64,000 nt of DNA from Bathymodiolus brooksi (lineage: Eukaryota > Mollusca > Bivalvia > Mytilida > Modiolidae), in the NCBI GenBank assembly GCA_963680875.1, contig OY804589.1, positions 30,234,962-30,298,961 on the forward strand, written 5' to 3'. A program made the position numbers and the translations under genes. The notes beneath the pieces were generated by a model. That model had not been told where the DNA came from and searched no databases. It saw nothing but the letters and a program-made list of their open reading frames with translations. Shown here piece by piece: positions 10,921 through 21,898 of the stretch. Within the stretch, counting starts at the first letter, position 1. Every line of letters begins with the position of its first letter.

Positions 10921-11135
10921 GCTGGTGTTGTAATGGTTAAAGAACTCGGCTCTCGTGCGGTAAATCGTGGAGCTCGAGCCCCGGTTGGGTCAAACCAAAT
11001 ACTATTGAATTGATATTTGCTTTTTCTCCGCTACACACGTAGATGTAAGGAGTAAGAGCAAAGAGTGGTAGGTTCAGAGTCAGGACAATGTGTCCGAATG
11101 GAGCAACATTTCAACCTGCGGATGTCTGTGTGTTA
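10921..11135 (+). mobile_element. tRNA-headed SINE, 5' two thirds
   Basis: The head GGTGTTGTAATGGTTAAAGA (A-box-like) and GGAGCTCGAGCCCCGG (B-box-like, 55 bp on) resemble a tRNA pol III promoter. The body then reads TTGCTTTTTCTCCGC, AGGAGTAAGAGCAAAGA and TGTGTCCGAATGGAGC as in the other local SINEs. The 3' tail is missing or diverged. Confidence 0.75.
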
Positions 11136-12640
11136 ATAACTTCACGTATGTCTTAAATGAAATATTTTAATTTGTATATAATTACTTTTATATATTATAT
11201 TGATAAATTATTAAATGAGCTATAATTATCGATCTCATTAAAACTACTCCAGTACATTGTTTATTGATTAGATAACGACACACCTGGATTAACATGTTTG
11301 GTATGTCACATGCCTTGGAATCATTTCTTTCTTTGGATATTCTTATCATGCTTTCTATTGGTTCAAAGTTTCCGAAATTCTGAAATCAGTCCTTCTGATT
11401 GATTCTTCTCTTTTGAGTTAGATTTAAAATGGGTATTGGCTTTGGAAGGTCCAAGACGCTTTACAAATTTATCATACTGATTCTTTGGAATTTGAATATC
11501 CATATTGAAGTCCTAGATTGTATTATATTCCAACTGATTATAATTGAAGGTATTTACCCTTTTCTTGTCATTTTCTGTATTTATTTATTTTGGGGAAATT
11601 GGAAATAAAGGTAATAACAAAATTACCGAACTCCGAACAATCTTACAAAGGGAAAGTCAAAACTCATAATTATATAAACAGACAAAATCAGTCAACAACC
11701 GGAAAACTGTGAAAACCGTAATGACCCTGACTTGGTACAGGCATTTCTAAAGAAATGGAAACTTAGACCTTCGACCTGACCATTTTTTTATGAATGAATG
11801 AATGAGTGAGTGAAACGTAGATAACTACAAGTTTATTACGTTAATTGATAATAGTTTTTAACTTGATAATCACTGTATTGAATTTCCTTAATTATTCCTT
11901 AATAACAGTGAGTAATTATTTTCTAATATAATTTTAATAGTTTCAATGTAAAAATGAACTTGGTTATGAAATGCGGCAAAACATGATGTAAATGATATTC
12001 TAATGCCGGATTGAAATGTTGAGTGGCAATTATACATTTTGCTGACTATGCAAGAAACTGAGAGCATCCTTAATTGTATATATTTCAGAATGAGAACACC
12101 AATCATATAACCTATACCACAATGTATTTATTTTGGTGAAGCCTGGTCCCACAGACAGGTAATTGAGTGTTTTGTATTTGTATTGTGTAATTTTGTAAAC
12201 AAACTTTGTGTGTGTGTATACTAATTCGTAAATTGGTTAATTTGCGAATACGATTTTATTCACAAGAATTGCTATTCTTCATGTACGATATTTCACTGCC
12301 GAATACAGATATTTCATATTATCGTGATATTAAAAACAGCTTGACAGATACTATATTTTGTACTACGGAATCCCTTTAAAACATATGTAATATTAACACA
12401 GCTCACAACCGTAAATCTTCATATTTTATTCATACATTTTCATACTTTAAATTTATTCGAAAACAAGATACAACTTATTGCTTACCGTTGTATTGATTTA
12501 TAGTTCTTGTGTTTACATGTTATTCTTTTGTACTTGAATGTGTATTTCATATTGTTAATTGGTAATTGTTAATTAACTGTTAATTGTTATTTACAGGGTT
12601 AAAACCTTTTAGTTGACGAAATAAATTATATATTACTTGG
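11136..12640. other. AT-rich, no gene seen (one dispersed repeat inside)
   Basis: Apart from the dispersed repeat at 11,595-11,790 I see only AT-rich unique-looking sequence, including TTAATTGTTAATTAACTGTTAA-type simple sequence near 12,555. The short frames are not supported. Confidence 0.5.
11595..11790 (+). repeat. Dispersed repeat fragment (ACTTGGTACAGGCATTT family)
   Basis: GGAAATAAAGGTAATAACAA, ACCGAACTCCGAACAATCTT, GTCAACAACCGGAAAACTG and CTGACTTGGTACAGGCATTT. The first ~115 bp recurs in reverse complement at 21,630-21,745. The TGACTTGGTACAGGCATTT phrase is one I associate with an abundant mussel repeat. Confidence 0.65.
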
Positions 12641-12825
12641 ATCAGCTCTTTATTTATCTACCCAACTGAGTAGTCCGGTTTTATAAGTATAAGGTTGACA
12701 TCAACATCATCTCATTGAAATGCATCTTGTTCTCGAGTTGATATTGCTGAAACAATTCTCTTTTGGCATGGAACAACAATCACTCACTCAATCGCTCACT
12801 CAATCGCTCACTCGACCCTTATTGT
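12640..12825 (+). mobile_element. SINE 3' part
   Basis: CAACTGAGTAGTCC, CATCAACATCATCTCATTGAA, TTGTTCTCGAGTTGATATTGC and ACAACAATCACTCACTCAAT: the right half of the local SINE, with an imperfect TCACTCAATCGC tail. Confidence 0.65.
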
Positions 12826-12975
12826 TTTAATAGGATTGTATGGATATATGACCACGAAAACGATGCATAAATTAAAGGCAAAAAGATGAAATATTAACGA
12901 AATGCTATTGAAAATAAATATCTAAACATAAATGTTTAAAAGGGGGGGTGGGGGGGGGGTAGGTATCGCCTTCCA
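12826..12975. repeat. Lone copy of the 176-bp repeat
   Basis: TTGTATGGATATATGACC, GGCAAAAAGATGAAATATT, CTATTGAAAATAAATATCTA and a long G run match the order in the three tandem copies at 871-1395, at lower identity. Confidence 0.55.
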
Positions 12976-13079
12976 GTGATAACCTTCACCAGGTTCGTTC
13001 AAAGTCAAAATACATGAACGTCAAATATTCCTAAAATCCTTGGGTGCCAGAAAACTAAAGGATCTAAAAAAGATAGCTA

Positions 13080-13350
13080 AAATCAGTTACGGTCACATAT
13101 ATCTGAGGGAGGAACACCTTGGTTATAATAAAAATGACATGATTTAGGAGTAACACGTTAGTTATAACAATAATGACATGACTTAGGAGTAACACCTTAG
13201 TTATAACAATAATGACATGATTTAGGAGTAAGAACTTAGTTATAACAATAATGACATGATTTAGGAGTAACACCTTAGCAATAACAATAATGACATGATT
13301 TAGGAGTAACACCTTAGTTATAACAATAATGACATGATTTAATTACAGTC
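13080..13350. repeat. 39-bp tandem repeat, about six copies
   Basis: Unit: GACATGATTTAGGAGTAACA, CCTTAGTTATAACAATAAT. Successive units start 39 bp apart (13,141, 13,180). Because 39 is divisible by three, one minus-strand frame stays open through it with repeats of LLLNHVIIVITKV; this is a repeat artefact. Confidence 0.92.
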
Positions 13351-13684
13351 ACATATATATGACATGATTTAGGAACTGTAAATTTTGATAAAAATATATC
13401 TAATAAACGATATAAATCCCAAAGTACTGACTACTGGGCGGATCATACCCCCGGGGATAATACTCTGCCAACAGAGCTATCGTATGCATTGACATTGACT
13501 TTAATTCAACATTTAAACGTTCACATTTTAGCAAATGTTGTATTTGTTTTATTTATAGGACAATATCAATGTTGAGAGGACCTTTGTAAGTTGGCATAAC
13601 TTGAATCTCACGTAACCAGTAGACTAATTCACAAAGAAAGTTTTGAAGTATAAAGATTGTTCTGATATCTTTTCATAAAATCAC
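13351..13684. other. No gene seen
   Basis: Unique-looking sequence without a recognisable feature. Confidence 0.45.
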
Positions 13685-13965
13685 AGGTATGGAACTATGT
13701 TTTTTAAACAAGAATCGTTTTCCTTGGTGTCAGTTAGAGTTTATTGACTGTCAAGAAAGTGTTATGTTCACAGACATTGAAAACGGTATTTATCATTCGG
13801 TTACCGTTTTGTTACAGGTAAGTCTATAACTATCATTCTACCAAAATTGTATATGAAATTATTACGCTTAGGAACATTTAGATAGAGTTCAAAGTTTACA
13901 TTCTACCAAATTGTATCTGAAATTCTAGCGCTTCGTAACATTTACAAAGGTGTCGGGTATGAATG
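13685..13965 (+). other. Decayed 'exon-like' block before gene copy 2
   Basis: ATCACAGGTATGGAACTATG and CGTTTTCCTTGGTGTCAGTTAGAG match ATTACAGGTATGGAAATATG and CGTCTTCCTTCGCGTCAG in the later blocks. TATTTATCATTCGGTTACCG and CTATCATTCTACCAAAATTG also match. It is more decayed than the 34-kb and 52-kb copies and holds two short direct repeats (ATTCTACCAAA...TGAAATT). Confidence 0.6.
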
Positions 13966-14569
13966 AACATTTCAATACATATTCGAGTGAATGCAAAAGA
14001 AATTCGACTTAAAATGATATCAAATTTAAATGGCTGACACTGCAGACTAAACCATTATATGATTTCTATCTTGATGATATTAAAGCCATCAACACATACC
14101 TAGATAGCAATAGCAATGGTAAATTACGATGCAAAGAAATTAACATGACATAAGATTAACTGTTAAGCCTTCGTACGCATCGACGGCTTCGATTCTCGTC
14201 AAGAACCCCTGATGATTTAGATGTCATTAAGTTGTATTAATTAAGCCCTGAGAATCAAAATACAATAAATCATATCTTGTTAGTTTTAACTATATATATA
14301 TACATAAAGGTGTAGATGTAAAGGATAAATGACACACTTACATGAAGGTTTCAATATCTCAAATATATATATAAACATAGAGAAAAATTCCACGTTTAAC
14401 ATATTCCTAAAACAAACAGAGCTAATTAATTTAAAAAAAAATGGCTTAATGTTGAGGCGGCAATGAACGGCTGATTATCTTTGAATATATGTAATAATAT
14501 CTTGTTTCTTGTATTTTAAATTGCTGGTATGAAAACAAAATATATGTTTTAATAACACACCAAAGACTA
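13966..14569. other. AT-rich, no gene seen
   Basis: Nothing recognisable beyond AT-rich simple stretches. Confidence 0.45.
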
Positions 14570-14845
14570 TAAAATTGGTATGTATTGCTTCTCCGCCAGG
14601 CACGCAGCATTAAGGAGAAAGAGCATATACTGGTTGGCTCGGAATCAGAATAATGTGTCAGAGTGGAGCGACATGTCTACCCGCAGACGGTTGTTTTAGT
14701 GAACTGACACTATACAAACCCAACTCAGCGTGTTGGTCTAGTGCAAAGCGGACATCATCATCATTTCATTGAAAATTAGCTTGTTCTCGCCATGATATAG
14801 CAGAAAAATTGCTGAATTGGCGCTAAACAACAATCATTCAATCAC
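14570..14845 (+). mobile_element. SINE without its tRNA head
   Basis: TTGCTTCTCCGCCAGGCACG, AGCATTAAGGAGAAAGAGCA, TGTGTCAGAGTGGAGCGACA, GGTCTAGTGCAAAGCGGAC, TTGTTCTCGCCATGATATAG and TTGGCGCTAAACAACAATCA follow the family order. The first ~90 bp, including the pol III boxes, are missing. Confidence 0.8.
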
Positions 14846-15243
14846 TGGTTTTTTTTATTCTGTGTATTTATCATTTACTATGTATTGAAATTAATTTGAA
14901 TCAAAACATTTTTTCTATTTTTTTGTTTTTAACATAAATAATAACAAGCAACTTAACCCCTGACATAAGATGGAAATAGTTGATATACAAACTTTGACAG
15001 GTTCTAAATATGACGGTAAATAGCGATGTATTTGTTGGTGTTTCCTCAAGGAAAAGATTGGCTAGATTTTATTCTTCGTGGATAAACAATAAGTCAACAC
15101 GATCTGGAATTCTACAATTTCTTGTGTTGAAAGATGATAATTAACTCTTCTCGTATATATGCAAAGTTAAATATACTGAATGATTGTAGTAACATTATTG
15201 AAACCGACGCATTCTGGCAATACATGTACCTTGGACGATGTAG
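14846..15243. other. No gene seen
   Basis: T-rich start followed by unique-looking sequence; no supported feature. Confidence 0.45.
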
Positions 15244-15468
15244 GAGATGGTTATGGGTTTCACTAGTGGAGCAGGAACTGCTTACCCTTCCGGAGCACAT
15301 GAGTTCACTCCCGGTTTTTAGTGGGGTTCGTGCTACTCGATCTTTAGTTTTATATGTAGGCTTTGTAGATCGTTGTTTGTTCTTTGGCACTTTTTCTTTT
15401 GGCCATTGTATTCTCTGTTTTTCGTCGATATACGGATTCTGATCACCCTTTGGTATCTTCAAGCTCTT
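15244..15468 (+). mobile_element. RT-element 3' tail, plus strand
   Basis: TTTCACTAGTGGAGCAGGAA, GGTTTTTAGTGGGGTTCGTG, TTTGTAGATCGTTGTTTG, TTTTCTTTTGGCCATTG and CCCTTTGGTATCTTCAAGCTC: the 3' end of the RT family, here without the RT-coding part. It abuts the MITE at 15,469. Open frames on both strands across it are repeat artefacts. Confidence 0.78.
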
Positions 15469-16045
15469 CTTAAAGGGGCATTTTCTGTCAAAATCGTAAA
15501 TTTTTGTTACCCATAAAATCTATCAGATATGATTGATGCCTTAATAAAACGTGTTTCTGTAACTTATAAATGTTATGAAATGTACGCGCATCGGGGGAAA
15601 AAGGTGCAACTGCTCGTGTTTTGAGATCGATGAAGAAATGGACGCCATCTTATCAATTATCGGCATTGTTTACGGGGTTTGCCGAATCGTCAGTAAATCA
15701 GTACAGCAATGCACTTATTTCTTATTTTCTGTGAATCTGTTTTCAGTCGGTGTTAATTATGGACAAAGAACCATGCACGTTTGCAGTCAATAAGCGACAA
15801 AATACAAATTATAGGTTTTTACCTGTCACTAGTAAGGTCAGTTGCATACTTAGAAAGCGAGGTCAAATTATTTGCTTGCAAGGAAATAATAAATCGATGG
15901 TAATTTTCGTTCTCAAAAGGCGAAAAGAGGTACGATAAGCTGTTTAATGTGAAATATTTACCTTTATTTCATCATTTTAAAGCTATTTACCAATTTCCAA
16001 AACATATAATGTTTTTGGTCAAATCGTAGCTAATGCCTCTTTAAG
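15469..16045. mobile_element. TTAA-flanked MITE with short inverted ends
   Basis: TTAA (15,470-15,473) is followed by AGGGGCATTTTC, and AATGCCTCT precedes TTAA (16,041-16,044). The ends AGGGGCATT and AGAGGCATT (reverse complement of the right end) form imperfect inverted repeats next to a TTAA target duplication, as in piggyBac- or Kolobok-type elements. Internal frames (for example KCTRIGGKRCNCSCFEIDEE from 15,578) are short and not recognised. Confidence 0.68.
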
Positions 16046-16630
16046 TAACCGTGAATGGAAACTTAGATGGAATGACGCACCAGTTCAAGAAAACTCATCG
16101 CGTCAAATAAACTTGTAAAACATTTCCACGATGGTGTTCTTAATGTTAATATTCAAAATTTTTATTTTTTTAAATTTTAAAGTGTTATGTTCTGTGCCTG
16201 AGTATGACTATTTTTACCATATAATGTGACATGTGTTATCTATCCACTTTTTGTCTGCCAAATTTGCTGCGTGTCACTAATTATGACATTGCGATTACAT
16301 GTGAACACAAACTTAAACAAAAACCATTGTCTTATATGAGTAGTATAGATACAAGATATCAGAACGTATAGAAAACCGACAGATTAAATGTTTTCCTTAA
16401 TTGTACACATGACAAAGGTTGAATCTATATAATGTACAATTCCTTTTTACAATTTTTAGTTAAAGAAATGGCAGATGCAAACTCCGATAGGATTGTTGGT
16501 GTTGAGCTGAAAAGTCAAAACTATAGATAATTAGTTTTTTTTTATTTGTTGTATACTGACTTACATGCTGATGGTTTAATTAGATATGACTTAAATACAC
16601 TCGGTGGTCCGTACTAATATTACATTAATT
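16046..16630. other. No gene seen
   Basis: AT-rich; no supported feature. Confidence 0.45.
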
Positions 16631-16734
16631 ATTGCTACACGTGGGAAACATTATTTTTGGAAAGGTTTTATCCCGAGCAAAAGCGAGGTATAAAATGCAA
16701 CGACAATGACGTGAGCGGTCGTTTGTTTTAATCA

Positions 16735-16975
16735 TAGACCCGATTGACAGTATTATAAATAAGCATCGCTTGACCCAATTAGAAATCAACTGATATTTTT
16801 TAATGGATCCCACTCCGGATGTCAAAAGTATTACAAATAAGCATTGCAGCTGTTTGAGTTTCAGCACCGAATGTATTGGCAACGCCAAGTGAAACAGTAT
16901 TTCAAGATGGTTGCTCTTATACATTTACATTGTTATTTATATTTTATATATTTCATGTTCGATGTTTTTTTTCAG
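16735..16975 (+). promoter_or_regulatory. Upstream block of gene copy 2
   Basis: ATTACAAATAAGCATTGCAGCTGTTTGAG, TTGGCAACGCCAAGTGAAACAGTATTTCAAGATGG and a pyrimidine-rich TTTTTTTTCAG ending at 16,975 match the block before copy 1. A second ATTATAAATAAGCATCGC lies near 16,752, so the TATA-like segment is duplicated here. Confidence 0.45.
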
Positions 16976-16984
16976 AAAAGTTGA

Positions 16985-18650
16985 CATTCCAACAATACAA
17001 TATTGCAAAATTTGTGTTCATGAGAACGAATCTAAATTGGCGGCCACCTGGTGTCCGGAATGTGAAGATTTCCTGTGTACCAAGTGTAGCATGCACCATT
17101 CCAGATCTTCATCAAGTAAACAACACATCGTAATTTCCATAGAAAATTACCAGAAATTACCCAGTCATATTCGATCTATAAAGAACAGATGCACCAAAAA
17201 TGGAAATAGGTACGAATTTTACTGCTCGATTCATAACATCGCTTTTTGTGTTATGTGCATAAGAGATGGTCATCGCCGTTGCAAAGAATTACGTCCCATT
17301 CTTGAGGTTACAAAAAATGCTAAGTCATCGACGGCCATTGCGCATATTGAAAGAGATCTCGAAGACATTGATTGCACATTTGAAAAAATAAAGTCAAATA
17401 TTGAAAAGAACATTTCTAATATTCATAAAAAGAAAAAGAAATTTTTGTCCGATATTTCAGACATGCGCAACTCACTTAACGAGCATTTAGATAAAATTGA
17501 AAAACAAACAGTTGAAGAGATGTTGTCAGTAGAACAAAAATTACACGGGAAATTAAAGAAAGTAATGGTGACCATGGAAATAAAAAGAACTGACTTTGAT
17601 AGTATCCGGCAAGATGTGAATAAAGTAAAGAAATATGGTAGTGACCTCCAGACTTTAATAGGGGTAAACAAAATGACAAGTATTGTAAATGAAGAAGCTA
17701 AGATACAGAAAGGGGCATTCAATTATGACCTCTTTGAACTGAAGCTTGACTTTTTACAAGAATTGGAATCTTTTGTGAAAGATGTTTCTATAGTTGGTGT
17801 TATAAACGTTGAAAAGGTATATTATAGTACCAGTCTTACAACAGGAGCTGAATTGCAACCGCATATTTTCACAACCACAACTCACAAGAAAGACGACTAT
17901 CGATTTTCAAACTAAGGTCAAGGGGAGTGTCTCGATAACAGATTGTGACATATTACCAAATGGCAAACTTGTATTCGCTGACCAAGAAGGCAAACTGTTG
18001 CTGATGTTTTCTAATAACGGTAATTACGAGAAAGACATTATACGGTTTACAGGTATCCCGTTTAATGTTTCATACACAGGAGAAAACACAGTAGCTGTTA
18101 CAATTTTGAACAAACATGAAGTCGTATTTGTAAGCGTCATTACAAACAGAATTATAAATACGGTAGATATTGGCCATGTTATGGAACCGATTTCACCATG
18201 AATCGTCTAGCTATTCAAGCATTACCAGTATTTACATCTAGTCACATTGTATATTTAGATCCCAAAGGTCAATTTATAGAGCGGGTCAATATTTCGAATG
18301 TGAATTCCAAAAACATATCATTGCGTGATGGTACCATTAAGTGTATGGACCGTAGTACGATTTGCTGCTTTACCCTAACAGGACAAAAGATTTGGGAATT
18401 CAAAGACGAAATCGTCTTACGAACACCAAATGGAATTGCCTTAAATAAAAATAGAAATGTCTATGTGGCTGGTGTGGAAACAAACAACGTTGTTGTACTT
18501 TCACCTGATGGTAAAAACTGCAGACAAATCTTAACCAAAAGTGACGGGTTGAGTGAACCGTAATCATTACGTATCAATATTGACCGTAACGAGCTCCTGG
18601 TATGTAATTGGAGTGGTCCAGCATTTCTTTTCTCTCTGCATTATATGTAA
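16985..18650 (+). pseudogene. B-box/coiled-coil/NHL (TRIM-like) gene copy 2, broken
   Basis: Homologous along its whole length to the intact copy. The start codon is lost: GACATGGCA of the other copies is GACATTCCA here, and the short Gln/Thr stretch after it is shortened. B-boxes are well kept (YCKICVHENES, CPECEDFLCTKCSMHH, NRCTKNGNRYEFYC; note His to Asn in the second B-box). A ~20-bp deletion near 17,868 shifts the frame, a ~4-bp deletion near 18,177 (GGCCATGTTATGGAACC) shifts it again, and TAA at 18,561-18,563 interrupts the last repeat. The normal stop is also changed (CATTATATGTAA, ending 18,650). Its 3' UTR is cut off at about 18,660, where the upstream block of copy 3 begins. Confidence 0.93.
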
Positions 18651-18662
18651 GCTGTGCTACTG

Positions 18663-19196
18663 TTTGCTCTCCAATTTGCTGCCCTTTATATACTATTTTT
18701 TATGAAGTATCTAGAAAATTCCAAAGTAAACATCTAGAACATATTAAAACTGAAGGTCAAAATTAAAAACCTGTAAACAACTTGACCTATTTTTGATAAC
18801 CTATTTGCAATTATGATGTAATATTATTAACAACAAAAATATTCTGATGAACAAAATGATCTATCATATTTCTAATATATACATAGCACATGTAATAGTT
18901 TAATGTTAAGGTGCAAAATCTACAGTTAGTTATATCTGATAATGGCTAAAGATCTTATGTTAACACAGTTCTCTATGGAGGACTTTTGGTCAACCTTACT
19001 TATATACAAAATCATGTCAACGGCCATTTTTTAGTTGTAAACTTGATTGAAAGTGTTTTATAACAAGCATTGAAACTGTTTAAGCTTCAGAATTAACTGG
19101 ATTGGAAACACGTAACGAAACAGTATTCTAAGATGGCAGCTCTTATACATGTACATTAATGCTTCCAATATTCTATGTTCCATGTATTGTTTTCAG
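18663..19196 (+). promoter_or_regulatory. Upstream block of gene copy 3
   Basis: Begins TTTGCTCTCCAATTTGCTGC and aligns with 35,806 and 54,142 onward. It lacks a ~45-bp segment (GCTTACTTAAATTTAAATG...) present before copies 4 and 5. It holds TTAACACAGTTCTCTATGGA, TTTTATAACAAGCATTGAAA (TATA-like) and TATTGTTTTCAG ending at 19,196, a splice-acceptor-like site eleven bases before the ATG at 19,207. Confidence 0.5.
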
Positions 19197-19206
19197 ATAT
19201 GTTGAC

Positions 19207-20899
19207 ATGGCAACCGCAACAACACACTATTGCAACATCTGTGATCATGACAACGAATCTAAATTGGCGGCCACCTGGTGTCCAGAATGTGAGCCATTCA
19301 TGTGTACCGACTGTAACAGGCACCATGCAAGATGTTCATCAACGAAACACCATATCGTAATGTCCATGGAAAATTACCAAAAATTACCCAGTTCTATTCT
19401 ATCTATAAAGAACAGATGCAACAAACATGGCAATAAGTACGAATTATTCTGCTTGATTCATGACGTCCCTTGTTGCGTTAGGTGCATAAGAGATGACCAT
19501 CGCCATTGCCAACCTATGCGTCCCATTCTTGAGGTATCAGAAAATGCCAAGTCATCGACGGCCATTGCGCAAATTGAAAGAGATCTCAAATACATCGATG
19601 CTGCTTTTGAAAAAATAAAGTCAGATATCACAAATAATATTTCTGATATAGATAAGCAAAAAAGATTTATTTTGTCCGATATTTCAGACATGCGCAAATC
19701 TCTTAACGACCACTTAGATAAAATTGAAAAACAAACAGTTGAAGAGATGATATCAAAAGAACAGCACTTACAAGTGAAATTAAAGAAAGTATTGGTTGCC
19801 ATGGAATCCAAAAGAACTGACTTTGATAATATTCGGCAAGATGTGAAGAAAGTGACAAAATATGCTAGTGACCTGAAGACTTTCATAGGAGTGAACGAAA
19901 TGAGGAGTGTTGTAGATGGAGAAGTTAAGAAACAGAAAGGGGCATTCAATTATGACCTTTTTGAACTGAAGCTTGACATTTCATCAGAATTGGAATCTTT
20001 AGTGAAAGATGTTTCTAAATTTGGTGTTGTATCTGTTACAAAAAAAGCACTCTAGTACCAGTCTTGTAAAAGAAGCTGAATTGCAAGCGCAGATCCCACA
20101 GGAAAGCAAGCTGGGTGTTATACCACAACTCACAAGAAAGACAACTGTCAATTTTCAAACTAAGAATAAGTGGCGTGTCTGTATAACAGGTTGTGACATA
20201 TTACCGGATGGCAAACTTGTATTCGTTGACGAAACAGGCAAACGGTTGTTGATGTTTTCTAAGAACGGGAATTGTGAAGAAAACAATGTGCGCTTTTCAT
20301 GTATCCCGTCTGATGTTTCATACACAGGAGAAAACATTGTAGCTGTGACAATTTACGATAAACGTGAAGTCGTATTAATAAACGTCATTACAAACACCAT
20401 AATAAACACGTTATATATTGGTCATCAATGTTGGGGAACCGATTTCAACATGAATCGCCTAGCAATTCGAGCAATACAAAATACAACAAGTTACATTGCA
20501 TATTTAGATCCTAAAGGTAAATTGATTGATCGGGTCAATATTCCCGGTAGGAACTTCGCACGCATATCATTGCGTGATGATACCATTAAGTGTACGGACT
20601 GGAGAACCAATACGATTTACTGTTATGCATTAACAGGACAGCAGATTTGGACCTTCAAAGACGAAAACGTCCTACGAGTACCAATGGGAATTGCCTTAGA
20701 TAAAAATAAAAATGTGTATGTGGTTGGTAGGGAGACACAGAATGTTGTTGTTCTTTCACCTGATGGTAAAAACTGCAGACAAATCTTAGCCAAAAGTGAT
20801 GGGTTGAACGAGTCGATTTCATTATGTATCAACATTGACCGTAACGAGCTCCTCGTATGCAATATGAATGGTCCAGCATTTCTTTTCTCTCTGAATTAA
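19207..20899 (+). pseudogene. B-box/coiled-coil/NHL (TRIM-like) gene copy 3, one frameshift
   Basis: ATG at 19,207 opens a frame (MATATTHYCNICDHDNES) with both B-boxes (CPECEPFMCTDCNRHH; NRCNKHGNKYELFC, then CCVRC) and the coiled coil, ending early at 20,055. The NHL-like half continues in the next frame from about 20,047 to TAA at 20,897-20,899, with MGIALDKNKNVYVVG. The only lesion I find is one extra A in a run (20,040-20,046, seven A; copy 1 has six at the same place). Without it the product would be about as long as the intact copy. It may be a young pseudogene, an assembly error, or a polymorphic allele; a truncated B-box/coiled-coil protein of 282 residues would still be encoded. Family role: B-box proteins with NHL repeats usually act as cytoplasmic scaffolds or RNA-binding regulators; no RING is present, so ligase activity is not implied. 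Confidence 0.9.
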
Positions 20900-21029
20900 A
20901 TGTAGGCTGTGGTACTGGACGCTATCAATGTTCACAGAGAAGTAGTGCAACCTATTGTAATATTGGTGTAAAAATATTGTACACTGTAGTGAATATTTGA
21001 CAGTGATGTCGATGAGAACTTATATTATT

Positions 21030-21071
21030 AATAAAACTAAGGTTCTCCTCCCCAGGAAAAGGTAACCTTAG
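21030..21071 (+). terminator. Poly(A) signal and inverted repeat, copy 3
   Basis: AATAAA at 21,030-21,035, then CTAAGGTT (21,037-21,044) and AACCTTAG (21,064-21,071), the same layout as after copies 1, 4 and 5. Confidence 0.6.
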
Positions 21072-21228
21072 CCGACTTTGGCTATCCTGTTTAGGTTCTT
21101 TTGTTTTATTTCTCACAAAACTTAAAAGATTTTTTGGCTTTCCAATCTTTAATTTGTTTACCTACCTGATGAAGTTTATTCCAGAAACAAACCATGCCAC
21201 TAAATACGATATCTACGTTTTTTTAAGA

Positions 21229-21450
21229 AAAGTTTGAAGATACCAAAGAGGTAATGAGAATCTGTAAATTGAAGAAGGACAGACAACACAATGACCAAAA
21301 GGAAAAAAGACAAACAACGATCTTTAAAACACTACACAGAAAACTAGAGATCGAGCAACATGAACCCCACTCAAAACTGGTGGTCAAAACCTGTGGTGAA
21401 CTCAGTCGCTCCAGAAGAGGAAGCAGTTCTTGCTCCACGTGTGGTACCCG
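21229..21450 (-). mobile_element. RT-element 3' tail, minus strand
   Basis: Reverse complement of the RT 3' region: AGTTTGAAGATACCAAAGAG at the left, AACACTACACAGAAAACTAG, GATCGAGCAACATGAACCCC and GCAGTTCTTGCTCCACGTG at the right. Counterparts at 38,785 and 56,693. Probable site of the exchange that made the recent duplication. Confidence 0.75.
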
Positions 21451-21624
21451 TCGTGTTACTCTTTTTATTAAACTAGTAGTGCATATAATGATAATGAGCT
21501 AAATTTGTGTCACGAGTGTCAAAAGAAAGAAATATCTATATAACCATTAAATAGCAAATATATGTAATTCTTTACAAAAAATGCAAATTACAAAAAAGTA
21601 GAAATAGTAAAATATTTTGAAGGT

Positions 21625-21745
21625 TATATTTTTCACAGTTTTTCGGTTGTTGACTGATTTTGTCTGTTTATATAATTATGAGTTTTGACTTTCCCTTTGT
21701 AAGATTGTTCGGAGTTCGGTAATTTTGTTATTACCTTTATTTAAA
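21625..21745 (-). repeat. Dispersed repeat fragment, inverted copy of 11,595-11,720
   Basis: TTTTCGGTTGTTGACTGATTT, TGAGTTTTGACTTTCCCTT and GTTCGGAGTTCGGTAATTT are the reverse complement of the 11.6-kb fragment. Not present at the matching place in the second unit, so it is a later insertion or was lost there. Confidence 0.7.
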
Positions 21746-21898
21746 CTAATCAATTAAACATTTGATCAGAAATGTGTCCATTTTCTCTACCATGTCGGTA
21801 CCAGATATGTTTAATCGACTAAATGTTGTTTAATCACAAGTGAGCAATATTTTTTTCTATATTAATGACGGAGAAAATATTAACATAAACAAACAATA

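Noticed and set aside
13064..13312. Minus-strand protein-like repeat LLLNHVIIVITKV
   Set aside because: Produced by a 39-bp tandem repeat whose length is divisible by three.
15112..15462. Two long frames on opposite strands over the RT 3' tail
   Set aside because: The same overlapping frames recur in every copy of this non-coding 3' tail; no domain and no RT residues.
20036..20050. Programmed ribosomal frameshift in copy 3
   Set aside because: The A7 run could be slippery, but the other copies read through in one frame with six A or an interrupted run; an indel is simpler.
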